Assembly: GCA_963682055.1 (NCBI GenBank)
Contig: OY821749.1
Location: 8,978,336-9,042,335, forward strand
Length of the DNA stretch: 64,000 nt
Direction: 5' to 3'
Origin: Primula veris
Taxonomy: Eukaryota; Streptophyta; Magnoliopsida; Ericales; Primulaceae
The translations under genes and the position numbers were made by a program. Under the pieces are notes generated by a model. It saw only the letters and a list, made by a program, of their open reading frames with translations, had not been told where the DNA came from and did no database searches. Below, piece after piece: positions 44,899-55,576 of the stretch. Position 1 is the stretch's first letter, and every line of letters starts with the position of its first letter.

Positions 44899-45452
44899 GT
44901 AATAAAAAAACAGAGTATTTCTTTTTATTTATTAGTATTACACTTATTCTTTTACTCACATATACTATAAGCTATGAACATCTTCACATTCTTACTACCC
45001 TTTCATTTTTAGATCTGATCTTCTTTCATTTAATTCTTCTTTTATTTATTTATTAATACTACTCCTGTTATAATATTAGTACTATGTCACTGGTGATGTC
45101 CTGTTTGATTTAATTTTCCTTTACCCATCAATTAGCTAGAAACACATTCCCTTATTAAATTATATTAAAAATCAATTGTTATTGCGGTGACCGACCCAGA
45201 TATTTTAAATGGATGGGGACTATATTCTATATATATATATATACATTTCATACCCTTATATTAGTTATTTATGTAATATGGGGTCCGAACGCTAATTTAT
45301 TAAAGATTTTGATCAAAATACATATAAACAAATTTACTTTTTCATCAACATTTATCTAATAATTAGGGGGCGCGGCTTCTCCACGTAGTTACGGCCTTGA
45401 CAAGGTTTTTATCACTTTAATTGAATTACTTTTCATTTATAATCTTGTTTTG

Positions 45453-46040
45453 AAATGCTTTATCAATTTGTTTGAGTTGGTACTTTAGGGGATGTTGATC
45501 TTTTGAGCAATTTTTTAGCAAATAAGTGTCTTTTTCTGGGCTGTGAAACTAATTGTCCAATTATTAATGACCGAAAATGAAAAAACTCGTCTTTGATGGG
45601 TAACTAAATGAACTTTATCTTTATAAAATAAGATAAAAACTGAAACTTGAAGATGCAATTAGTCAAACAATCCTAAAATAAGTTCATTTGAAGAGTTGGT
45701 AGGCTGCCAAGAGCATTATGTATCTTCCATTATTAAAAACTCTTATCATTTTTATTGGATTAATTACTGCATCCTTTATGAGTTCATTAAAATGCTTTAT
45801 AAATTCGTTTGAATTGGTACTCTAGGGGATGTTGTTCTGCAAATTTTGAGCAAATAAGTACTTTTTCTAGACTGTGAAACGACTACTCCAATTAATAATG
45901 CCCGAAAATGAAAAGGTTTGTCTACAATTAGATAAAAACTGAAACTTGAAGATGCAATTAGTCAAACAATCCTAAAACAATTTCATTTGAAGAGTTGGTA
46001 GACTGATAGTGATGCCAAAAGCATTATGTATCTTTCATTG
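45453..46040 (+). repeat. Imperfect ~337-bp-spaced duplication in CIP7-like intron 1
   Basis: Blocks at 45455-45731 and 45791-46040 share ATGCTTTAT, GGGGATGTTG, GATAAAAACTGAAACTTGAA and AGTCAAACAATCCTAAAA in the same order. The second copy lacks about 30 bp. There is no coding potential. Confidence 0.85.
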
Positions 46041-46161
46041 TGAATTTTGCAATCCTTTCTTTAATCATGTAAGTATTTCAATGTTAGGGCTGTCTTATAC
46101 TAATATGTTTACAGTAGATATAATAAGGAATATTATTTTGTCCAATTTTTTTTAATTAATA

Positions 46162-46397
46162 ATCCCTCCGTTCCTATTTAATTGTCCATTACGAAACTAC
46201 GTGCAATTTTGACCGGCCAAGAACTTGTATCAAAATTGTCGGAATGAAAATTTTCAAAAGTTGATCATATAGTTCAAATGTTAAATTTTATGATTAGATT
46301 TAAAAAAAAAATCATTTCGACAATTTTGATACAAGTTATAAGCCGGTCAAAATTGCACGTAGTTTCGTAGTGGACAATTATATGGAAACGGAGGGAG
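46162..46397. mobile_element. Stowaway MITE with ~100-bp arms, strong hairpin
   Basis: The ends ATCCCTCCGTTCC and (other strand) CTCCCTCCGTTTCC are Stowaway-type, with TA on both sides. The arms extend far inward: ATTGTCCANTACGAAACTAC, GTGCAATTTTGACCGGC and ACTTGTATCAAAATTGTCG pair with little mismatch. The loop is about 40 bp. It lies in intron 1 of the CIP7-like gene, about 220 bp before exon 2. Confidence 0.88.
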
Positions 46398-46649
46398 TAG
46401 TAGTTATTAAGAGAATCGTGTCTGATCATTCTTGGCTTTTCTTTGGTGACGTGTTACACAAACATGCCGCGTGTATTTTGGTTAGCTGATATGTACACCA
46501 CAAAGATGTGGAAAGTTATAAGCTTTTTCATACTTTTTCTATGAATATTCATATAAATGTGTTTTGGTTTTGCTATAACATATGATCATTTTTACATATT
46601 GGTGTTCTGCTGTAGGAGTACCTTGTGTAAGTTGGAAGAACTCTGTTCG

Positions 46650-49600
46650 ATGGACCAGAAAATTGATTTACCGTTAAATTCAATTAATAAGTGGGACGAC
46701 GAGTCAGTTGAAAAGATTCAAACCAAGAAACCGTCAGTTTTAGATACACCGGTAAAATATGGGGTCTCTCCTGCAAAGGCTGCACAGATAGAGAGACAAA
46801 GCTCTTCCGATTTAAGTGAGGATGAACAGCCTACTGGAGAGAGAAGTAGGTCTCTTGCTAGGTCAGCATCACCGAGAAGGTCAGCTTCTCCAATGAGAAG
46901 GGTCCAGATCGGCCGATCTGGGTCCCGTAGAGCAACTGCATTAACCATTAAGAGCCTAAATTATTTTCCTGGTAGAGATAAGACCGAGTCTAGCAGAGAT
47001 AATTACAGTAGCGATGAAGAAGGCTCTGAGAAACCTGCGAGGAAATCGAATAGTAATGCACTGAGAATTAGCGTAAAAGATGCAATTAGTCTTTTCGAAA
47101 ATAAACAACAAGACCATCCTTCTGATGGTCAGAAAAGGTCAGCGTTGGATGCCTCGCTTGGTGCAAACAAATCTGTACTGAGAAGGTGGAGTGCAGGTTT
47201 ACGAGACCCACAAGGTGTTTCTGAAAGTTCTTCTCAATTGAATTCGGAAAATGCAGAAATTAAGTCTATTCATGAGGACATAAAAATTAAAGAGAATGAT
47301 AAAGTAGATGAGATCTTTCACTCCATTGAAGAAAGAATGTCCAAACCGGCTGAGAGTAAACCAGATATACTGGTAATTCATCACAAGGAAGACGCTGAAA
47401 AGTTAACAGCCTCAGCTGAGTGGAATCGAGAAAAAGAAGCAGAGTTAAATGAGATGTCGACTATGATGATGCAAAGTAAGCCAGCTAGAAATCGGAAAAC
47501 CGTTAATAGTAAAAACGGGACTGAAAATGTTGTGCGTGAAAAAAGAGGAAGATTTTATGATCAATACAAAGGCAAAAGGGATGAGAAAATTAGGGGAGAA
47601 ACAATGGAAAAGCGAGCTGAGAAAAATGCACAGTTTAGAGCAATGCAGCAAAATCTTGAACAAGGAAAAGCCGCTATGGCCTCAGCCAATGCGGCAGCTG
47701 TTACCCGATCAAAAAACTCTCTCTCTAAGCCGGAAAAACTACGAAAGAGTGTTACTCCATTTGATAATACTAAAAAGGAATCTCCTAAACCTGCTCTTTT
47801 TAATAAAACTCATTCTAAGACAACACCCTCACCTGCTCGAAAATCTACGGGGATATCACCAGCCAAAACCCCTTGTGGACCCTCATCTGCTGGTACAACG
47901 CCTACTCGGCGGAAGACCCAACAAGGTCCATCAGTTCCAAAAGGCCTTCAGCCGAGCCCGAAAGTTGAAAGACCCGTACAGAGGCCCAAACCCAAACTTG
48001 TTAAGGATACCCAAACCGACTCTAAAAAGAGCAAAAAAGGAATTACTGAGCAACAGCAGCAACCGATACCAAAATCCGTGGAAATTTCGAAAACAAAACA
48101 ACAATCAATATCTGGAAAAGTGAGTTGTAAAGATGTTGCAAAACCAAGTTTGTATAGCAAGGTGACGAAAAAGAGCAGTGTAGTGCCCTTAGAGTCAAAG
48201 GCTTCCCTTCGGAAGGGTACTAGTCCTGTTCTGAAGACGAGACCATCGTCTCTACCTAAGAAATTAGTGAAAAATATCGAAAATTTGATTGAGGTCGAGG
48301 AATGTAATTTGGGTGCTGATAATTTCGAATCGGCGAGTCAACAAATTCCTCCAAAAGATGTCCAGTCTGAGGACACTCGTGCCGATTTAGAATTAGAAGC
48401 TCATGTAGCCACTACTGAAAGGGTGTCTAGTGAGACTAGGCACTGTGAGCAAGTTATACATAATTGTGACAATAGTTTGGTAGAAAGATCAGAGTCAGAA
48501 TTAAAAACCGAAGCTGAAGAAGTTTTAACGACCTCCCCGACTGTGTGGGTAGAGGAAAGAGAAGATTCGTGTATTCCATCAGACGTCAGTACGTGCGAAA
48601 TTTTGTCATCTGTTGCTAGAACAAGCCCGCGTGTTCGACACTCTTTATCTCAAATGCTGTTACAAGAAAGTGCTGAGGTGGATATGTCTGAATGGGGGAA
48701 TGCGGAGACTTCCCCTTCATTAGTGTACGGAAAAGAGCCACCCAAAGGTTTAAAGAGGCTCTTGAAATTTGCAGGCCCACAGAGATCTTATGGTATGTTG
48801 ACTGTGTTCCCTATGTTCTTCGTCATTTTTTGCATTATAAAGCCAAACCGTATGTGAAAGGCATCATGTGGGTTACACTTAGAGCTTGTTTGGTTGCAGT
48901 GTTAAGGAAACAGGCTTTGTTTTTTGAAGGTTCAGAGAAAAACTAGGTTCATCCCATTTAAAGCTTTTAGTTTTATTCAGTCCCAAAAATCCTGAAAATC
49001 TCAGCTTTCAAGACGCAGAACATCTTTTTAGCAAAAAAGCAAAAAAAATTCCTGAGGTTATATATTGCCACCAAACAAGGCCTTAGTGGCCTGTGGCTCT
49101 GTAGACATGGATGTACTATGCACCAAGAGATCATAATCTAGCGGACATAGCATTTTTAGTGTTTATGAGATTTAAAAGCGTATATGGCTTCTTGTTTATG
49201 TGTGTTTGTGTTTGTATGTGTTGTGTGTGCAAGTGTCCCTCACCATTGGGTAGTTATGCATACTCCCTAACAAGTGGTAGCTTCGAGGCTTTAACCAGTA
49301 CATTTACATATCATCCTTTTTGTTTCTGATTTGATTAGAAAGGATTTAAGAACATGAATATGAACAGCTTGTGTGTTTTTTTTATAACCGTGTCCCTCAA
49401 ATAGTGAAAATTCAGGTAATCTTTTTGCCAAAAAAAATTCAGGTAATCTCAAGTGTTTAATAGTAGTACACAAGTTTGTATTTCGTAATCTAGCATGTCT
49501 GTCTCTAGAATTGTTATTGATTTGTTTTTAAATCACCACACTGTTTAAAGTAAATGATGATATGCACACAGGTCATCCGAATTCATCCAACTACGGTGCT

Positions 49601-51621
49601 CAGAGTTCTTCCAAAAGGTTGCAGGAACAAATATCTGGCGCGGCCACCAGTACTAGAGGTCAGTTCTCTTCTTCTCAAAACCAGTCTCTGAGTGGATCAG
49701 TTATATCATACTTCAGTTTTGAAAGTAGTCGAGACCAATGCCATAGACATCTAATATTATAATAAGTAAATAGATGTTGGCATATATTTAGAGGGTGAGC
49801 CTGTTGGATCTCGTGCCTTAACGTAATGGAAAAAACCAAACCGGAGAATGTTTCGGACGGTACAACGAAATAAGGTTCAATAAATAATTACTAACGAAAC
49901 GTAATTACTGAACTCGTGTTAATAAATGATATAGAAATGAAACCTATATGATGTTCTAACATTTAAACAAACGCGAGTGAAGGGTTAACGAATAAGCGTA
50001 CTTTTCTTGTTTGATGAAATAACCTGATCAGAATGTATTTCCAAGTTGGAGTCGATTGTTCAACGATCTATCCTTAAGATCTATTCATCCCTTATCGTCT
50101 TGGCTTCTAGGATACGGACGCTGACCTCTAAGGATAAAACGGCTTTCAAGAAAGAAGAAAGTGGAAGCAGGGGAGGACCCAGGGGTTGGCTGGGGTGGCC
50201 GTGGCCACCCCGCGACCCTCGGCGGCGATTTACAATTTTTTTTTTATTTTTTTGTGTAATTTAAAATTTTCTAAGATATATACATTGATGGTCCCCCTAA
50301 TTAAACAAAATAGTTGTTGGTGTAGTGGTAAAATTGGTTTTAAGTTGGTGGAAGGTTAGAAGTTCAAATCATGTTGGTTGTTTTTTACCTTAAATTACCA
50401 AATTTCGTAAATGATCATTCTATTTTTCAAAACAAAGATTACTAAAAAAAATATTTTATTGTCCAATACCGTTTGTCTTAACTTCGTATTTTTTTATGCT
50501 ATGTTAAACATTGAAAAAAATTCTTTGTTTTTGTATTATATCTTATTTATTTTATCATCTCTTCGACATATTTTTTACACCACGCCCCCCCAAAACCATC
50601 CTGGTTCCGCTCCTGAGTGGAAGCACACTTCTTATTTACGAACCAGAAAATGACAAGAATTTCTTGTAAACGAAAAGAATTACGGACAGGGAGAGAAAGG
50701 GTATTCTGATATATATGAATATGCAGAATGGAGCGAAGAAAAACGAAGGGGTAGGGGTCTTTAAATAGGAAAGAAACGGGTGTGAAGTGAAAAGACGCGA
50801 CTGTTCATAACAGACGGGGACTTTTCAGAAACATGGGACTGAATCGGGACATTTTCAAACTGCATGGGTCAAATTGTGAAAAGACGCAACTGATGATATT
50901 GGTACCGTTATAGATAATTATTTAGTGTTTCAGTAACACCATATGCTTAGTAAAAAAGATTGTGTGTCGGGAACACGTGTTTGCGTGTACACCACGTCGC
51001 GTCGTGCCAATGGTTACGGCCGCGTGCTGCGACGGACACGGGCTCGGGCTCAGGGCGGTTTTGCCGACCGTCGCCACGAAGGTCAAAGGTCCAACCCGAG
51101 ATGGGACTCGAGCAAGACTCACCCCAATCGCGTGCGAAAAGATTGGAGCCCCAAGCCCCAACCACTTAGCCCATGGTGGGTGTATATGAACACTCAATTC
51201 TCACAAAACTCACCGATGTGGGATAAAGATTTTCTCTACATTCTCATAAATGAGATCAAGTAGGGTTGGATTTGGTCCGGTCCGGTTCGGTTTTTATTTT
51301 TTGGACTGAACTGAACCGGTTTGTTTCGGTCCGGTTTCGGTCTTTCGGTTTTTCTTCGGGTTTTTTGGTATTTTCGGTTATTTCTCGTTTTTATTTTCGG
51401 TTTTTCGGGTTTTCTCCCGGCCCTAAGCTCAAGTGTGTTTTACCCGGAATGGTATACGACCCCCACTTTGGAGGCTAATATATTTGACACCGGTTATCGG
51501 TTTTGGACGTGTGACGTACCGTTTTGAAGCTCATACAACATACTTCAATTTTGTACCAACCACGTTCTGTTTCGTGGTTTTTAACACGTTTAAACCGGTC
51601 ACTCAAACCGGACAAAACCGG

Positions 51622-51697
<76 letters not shown>

Positions 51698-52406
51698 CCA
51701 ACAGAGCCTTGGCGCAACGGTGAAGTTGCTGTCTGGTGACCTACATGTCACGGGTTCGGGTCGTGGAAGAAGCCTCTTGCAAAAAGTTGCTGTCTTGTGA
51801 CCTACAAGTCACGGGTTCGAGTCGTGGAAGTCTTGCAAAAAGTGTAAGGAAAGGCTGTCTACATTAGGCCCAAAGTGGCCTGACACTTTCCCGGACCCCG
51901 TGCATATCGAGAGTTTTAGCACCGGGTTTACCCTTTTATGTTGGCATATATGTATGCTAAACAGAATCATTGCACTTCGTGGGATTAAGCAAGCCTTGTG
52001 TTGTGTTTGGTTTAAAAGTTTGAAATCTCTACTGATGATATATTGGTTCTAAGGCAAGTATATTGGTTCTAAGGCAAGTTCTATTTTCATAAATAAGTGG
52101 CTGATTTTATCAAGTACCTATATATCCATAATCCAGAGTACTTTTGCAGGTGTACACAACATGACATATGTTGGACCCATTACCCATAAACTGAATTCTG
52201 GCTGATTTCAAACTTATGATCCATGAACTACATGAAACCCATTTAATATCGAAATTCTAGTTGATTTCAATATTTGATCCTGTTCTCTTGCTCTTCTTAT
52301 CTAGTGATCAAGTTTTTCGTATTATCATTGTCCCTTTATCTTATGTGTTTCAGCATCAAGGTCATTCTTCTCTCTTTCAGCATTTAGGGGACAACCGCCC
52401 AAATGA
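46650..52406 (+). CDS. COP1-interacting protein 7-like protein, N-terminally short
   Basis: Coding exons 46650-48792, 49572-49658 and 52354-52406 join in frame to 760 aa. The family is linked to the photomorphogenesis repressor COP1; biochemical roles are poorly defined. Matches to family members as I remember them (tomato and At1g72410/At1g17360 type) include SPAKAAQIERQSSSDLSEDE (about 47-66), the SASPRRSASPMRRVQIGRSG region, ISVKDAISLFENKQ, LRRWSAGL, RGRFYDQYKGKRDEKIRGE, SPRVRHSLSQMLLQES and PPKGLKRLLKFA. The protein is basic, Ser/Lys/Pro-rich and mostly disordered. The N-terminal ~300 aa usual in the family (LDYALFQLTPTRTRCDL-type) are not found upstream. The last exon ends SFFSLSAFRGQPPK, while the next frame reads DNRPNEMKLVK, the family's usual tail. 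Introns hold several transposons. It may be a short isoform, a recent truncation or a decaying paralogue. Confidence 0.75.
48882..49082. mobile_element. Tourist-like MITE in CIP7-like intron 2
   Basis: Ends GAGCTTGTTTGGTTGCA and (other strand) GGCCTTGTTTGGTGGCA form terminal inverted repeats of about 17 bp. TTA flanks both sides (48879-48881 and 49083-49085), as in PIF/Harbinger-Tourist insertions. The 201-bp body is non-coding. Confidence 0.7.
49803..51250 (+). mobile_element. LTR-type retroelement debris in CIP7-like intron 3
   Basis: A block starting TGTTGGATCTCGTGCC contains repeated GAAAAGACGC(G/A)ACTG stretches (about 50789 and 50878) and runs to TTTCAGTAACA (50938). It is followed by a GC-rich piece (50950-51160) and CACCGATGTGGGATAAAG, a phrase frequent in plant LTR ends. 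I cannot pair two LTRs or find a duplication, so limits and family are uncertain. A hAT MITE is inserted within it. Confidence 0.35.
50168..50615. mobile_element. hAT-type MITE with 8-bp duplication
   Basis: Ends CAGGGGAGGACCCAGG and (other strand) CAGGAGCGGAACCAGG are terminal inverted repeats of about 16 bp. AGTGGAAG occurs on both sides (50160-50167 and 50616-50623), a perfect 8-bp duplication typical of hAT elements. The 448-bp body has no transposase. It contains TGGTGTAGTGGTAAAATTGG and, 40 bp on, GTTAGAAGTTCAAATC, which resemble the A and B boxes of a tRNA gene. Confidence 0.85.
51265..51440. repeat. Degenerate CGGTTT/TCGGTT-rich tract
   Basis: A low-complexity stretch of CGGT, TTCGG and GGTTTT words (for example GGTCCGGTCCGGTTCGG) with no coding or structural meaning that I can see. 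Similar ACCGGT-rich words continue to about 51622. Confidence 0.6.
51622..51695. repeat. (TA)n microsatellite, about 36 units
   Basis: An uninterrupted TA run directly in front of the SINE head. Confidence 0.95.
51701..51940 (+). mobile_element. Au-type SINE with an internally duplicated tRNA-like head
   Basis: The sequence begins AGAGCCTTGGCGCAACGGTG, an Au-SINE head with an A box (GGCGCAACGGTGAAGTTG). A B box, GGTTCGGGTCGTGG, follows, and then about 63 bp later a second copy, GGTTCGAGTCGTGG. Both copies have GTGACCTACANGTCACGGG just before the B box and CTTGCAAAAAGT after it. The body continues AAGGCTGTCTACATTAGGCC, CCCGGACCCCGTGCAT and CACCGGGTTTACCCTTT, the usual Au order. It lies in intron 3 of the CIP7-like gene, on the same strand. 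Confidence 0.85.
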
Positions 52407-53591
52407 GATGAAGCTCGTTAAGTAAGCATTCTAAAATCGGCTTTCATGGCGAGATTTTTCATCTGAATACTACAGATATTTAGTTCCACATTACAGGATT
52501 TGTATCCGTTACTAAAGATTTGGCAAACTAGGATGCTGAAATATGGTTCTGTCCAGTTTGTTTATATGTACTATGAAAACCATTGTATTTGTAACTTTAT
52601 TAGTTTCTTCAATGTATACGGCTCTACTGATGTGGGGAAATATTGATAGCTTGGTTGTCTATCCCAATGAAATATGTTGTATGTTCATATATAGCTCCTT
52701 ATTTGCTCTCTTCTTATTTCATTACTTAAAAATGAACGTATTTGGTTCAAATTCGGAATTCTACCTGATAGTTTTTGATCAAGTTTTTATTTATGTTGCC
52801 TATATTTTAAAACAGGTTGATCTGTTCTAATTTAAAGATTACTAGTTTCAAGATGACAGAAATTGGGATAATTAACGGATTTAACAAGTTGTCCATTGTA
52901 AACAAATTAAAATCACGTAATTTTACCTTTCCAAAAGCAATCAGTTAGCATCTTGCGATATCAGACTTGACTATGAGTTCAGCGTATTTGGCTGTATGCC
53001 TGTATGAAACATATCTTTATGGACTTAACTGCATCTACAATTTAGTAGACAATTTCAAAAGAATCAATCAACCACTTAGCCAAGCCTTGCTACCTATAGC
53101 CTTCCTTGCCTTCCGAGCATTCTAGTCAAGCAAATTTTTTTGCAACCCTGTTAACTTTACCAAACAGAAAACAATCACGATATACATAAGAAAAAAAGTT
53201 GCATGGAAAAATTTATATTTGGAATGGAGAACTTCAGGATTTGAAGTTAAAATATCCAGAATGCCAGGTACTTTCTAAAATCTTATTATAAGAAGTTTTT
53301 GGCAATCATTTAAAAAAAGTGCACTAGAAATCAATTTTACAATAATTTATCTTGTTGACAACACACGGTTGCTGCATAAAGAAGACAATTTCCTATTCTT
53401 TCAGTTGTTGAAAAAACACACTGATGTCCAATTATGAATTATCTTTGTTGTAAATCTTCAGAAAAAAAAAAACTATTTTGTTGTGCGTAAATAATTTTCT
53501 GTTGCCTTGTTCAAATATTTAATTAATTAGTTGGGACATCTTTTGTTCCCCATCCGAAACTTTATTAGATGCAAATGTAATATCGTCTCAT

Positions 53592-53692
<101 letters not shown>

Positions 53693-53784
53693 TCAGTTCG
53701 TCTCATTGATATATGTTTAGAGACTGTTGTATTTTTCACCATTTTCTGCAGCCAATATATTAAATTTATATTATGTATGCCTTT

Positions 53785-53878
53785 TTTTATATATATAAAT
53801 GGTAGGGATAACCTTACATTTTTTATTTTATTAATGAGAAAAATAAAAATGTGCAGATGAAACACCCCCCACAAATAA
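53785..53878. repeat. Second copy of the dispersed repeat
   Basis: It shares TTTTATTTTATTAATG, AAAAATAAAAATGTG and GATGAAAC..CCCCACAAA with 20630-20700, in the same order and orientation. Confidence 0.5.
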
Positions 53879-54329
53879 AGAGTTGATTATTTCGACAAGA
53901 GATTTTTTTATTTTTTTTTATGTATGACGCAATTCCACTTTTGGATAAACCAACAATTATTGAATAACAACGAAACGGTAATAGCTTGGGTTATATGTGA
54001 AAGTCCAATATGGAATATCAAATGTATCGAAATTATTGATGGTAGTTGTTATCTGCCCTAATCCGACAAAACAAAATAACAACTATATTTTTGACTGAAA
54101 TTGAAGAGGAGACAAAGAATAATCACGAGGATGATGAATGTCGTATAAACCATGCTTAAAAACTATAAAATAATAAAAATATCCGAATTGGTATCTACAC
54201 TTTGTAAATTGTAATGCATCAGTACATGCATATTACCATATTCTAGATTGCATCACTACATTTTGGATACCTTGATTAGTTTTAACAGAACTCGTGGCTT
54301 CAAGTTTTAACATTTTGCATACCTTGTTA

Positions 54330-55517
54330 GGACCAGATTTCTGATCTAAAGTTTATTTGTTGTCTATTGGTTTTCACTAAATTAGCCTAACTGTTTGTTA
54401 AGAACTAAGACAGTGTTGACATGTTTCAAGTAATGTTGCAACCTCAGTTACAACCCTCTATGACTGTAAGTGTTAGGTTTCAAGTACCAGTTGCAACCTC
54501 AGTTACAACCTGCTTAGACAGCGTTGGTGGTTTCAAGTACCAGTTGCAACCACAGTTGCAACCTGTTGTTCAGCAGTATTCTGTCTAGTTCTGTAAAACT
54601 GCATAACTGTTCTTTATTGATTATTATTTGTTCTAAAGTATGCAGGATATATTCTCATATGTTCGTAAATGTTTAATATGCGTAAATTGAGAATATCAAA
54701 GTGTTAAGGAAAGATGTTTTCTAAAAGATATAAAGAGATTAGTTTATAAGGTTATGTTTCCTTTTAAATGTATCTCTATTCTTATGATTGTCCTTATCAC
54801 GTGTTTCAATCTTTGGTCCTTATCATATTCAGTAAAGATACGTTCAAAGATTGATTGTTATATGGAGTTGAATGTTTCATATGTTCATAGAAAGATATTA
54901 TCTTTATCTGTTTCCTTTCAAAGGGAAAGACTAACTCCTACTATCAAACTTGTTATCAAACAGGTATCAACCAATGATGATTGGAGTCAATCCACGCTGA
55001 AAAATCACGTAATACTTGGAAAGATTGAAGCCAATCAACAAAGTCAAAAGCAATCAAAAGATATTGAAGATAGAAGATTGTTTTTACTTGCTTATATACT
55101 TGATAACTTAGCTTGTAAAAATGTGTGTGCTCTAAATTATAAAGAACCCATTCTTGAGAGAATACACAGCGAGCTCTTAAAAGAAAACAATGGTGGGATG
55201 CCATTGATTTATTAAGTGATAGTTATAAGGTAGGAGCAATATAGAGATAGGCAGAAAAATCTAGAGAGAATCTGAGAGTTTTTCGTTAAGACTTGAGTCC
55301 TATATTGTAAGCTTTTATAATATCATAATCTGGGTAAGTGCCCCGGAGACGTAGCATAGTTAGGTGAACTCCGTTGTTAAATGTGCGCGTGATCTATTTC
55401 AAGTACATTTAACTTTTTACAGTTCTGTCCATTAATGCACTTGGTTCCAACTGTGGTTGTAACCTCACTTGAAACTTAACTGCAAAACTGCAACTAGAAC
55501 AGCGGATAGGAATTTCA
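54330..55517 (+). repeat. 5' LTR of the Copia element
   Basis: The 3' border is fixed by the primer binding site two bases downstream. The U5-like part has GTGCCCCGGAGACGTAGCAT and GTGAACTCCGTTGTTAAATG, similar to the conserved U5 phrase of many plant LTRs. The left border is a guess: TGTTAGGACC near 54326 is one candidate, TGAAATTG at about 54094 another, which pairs better with the terminal GAATTTCA. Several GTTGCAACC motifs lie inside. An open frame at 54754-55215 is probably chance. Confidence 0.6.
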
Positions 55518-55519
55518 AT

Positions 55520-55531
55520 TGGTATCAGAGC
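55520..55531 (+). promoter_or_regulatory. tRNA-iMet primer binding site of the Copia element
   Basis: TGGTATCAGAGC sits two bases after the LTR end, identical to the TRIM's primer site. Confidence 0.9.
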
Positions 55532-55576
55532 TCCACACTAGACCTTACTTAGTGTGGATCATGTGTTCTAGTAAAA

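Noticed and set aside
47527..48123. 198-codon ORF overlapping the CIP7-like exon
   Set aside because: It is a shifted frame of a long Lys/Ser/Pro-rich coding exon; the other frame matches the family.
50922..51197. Cluster of overlapping GC-rich ORFs on both strands in CIP7-like intron 3
   Set aside because: All frames are open because the short segment is GC-rich and poor in stops. The sequence resembles LTR debris, and no protein family is recognised.
54754..55215. 153-codon ORF with a hydrophobic start, upstream of gag
   Set aside because: It lies inside the 5' LTR, has no recognised domain and no known counterpart in Copia elements. Chance in AT-rich DNA is more likely.
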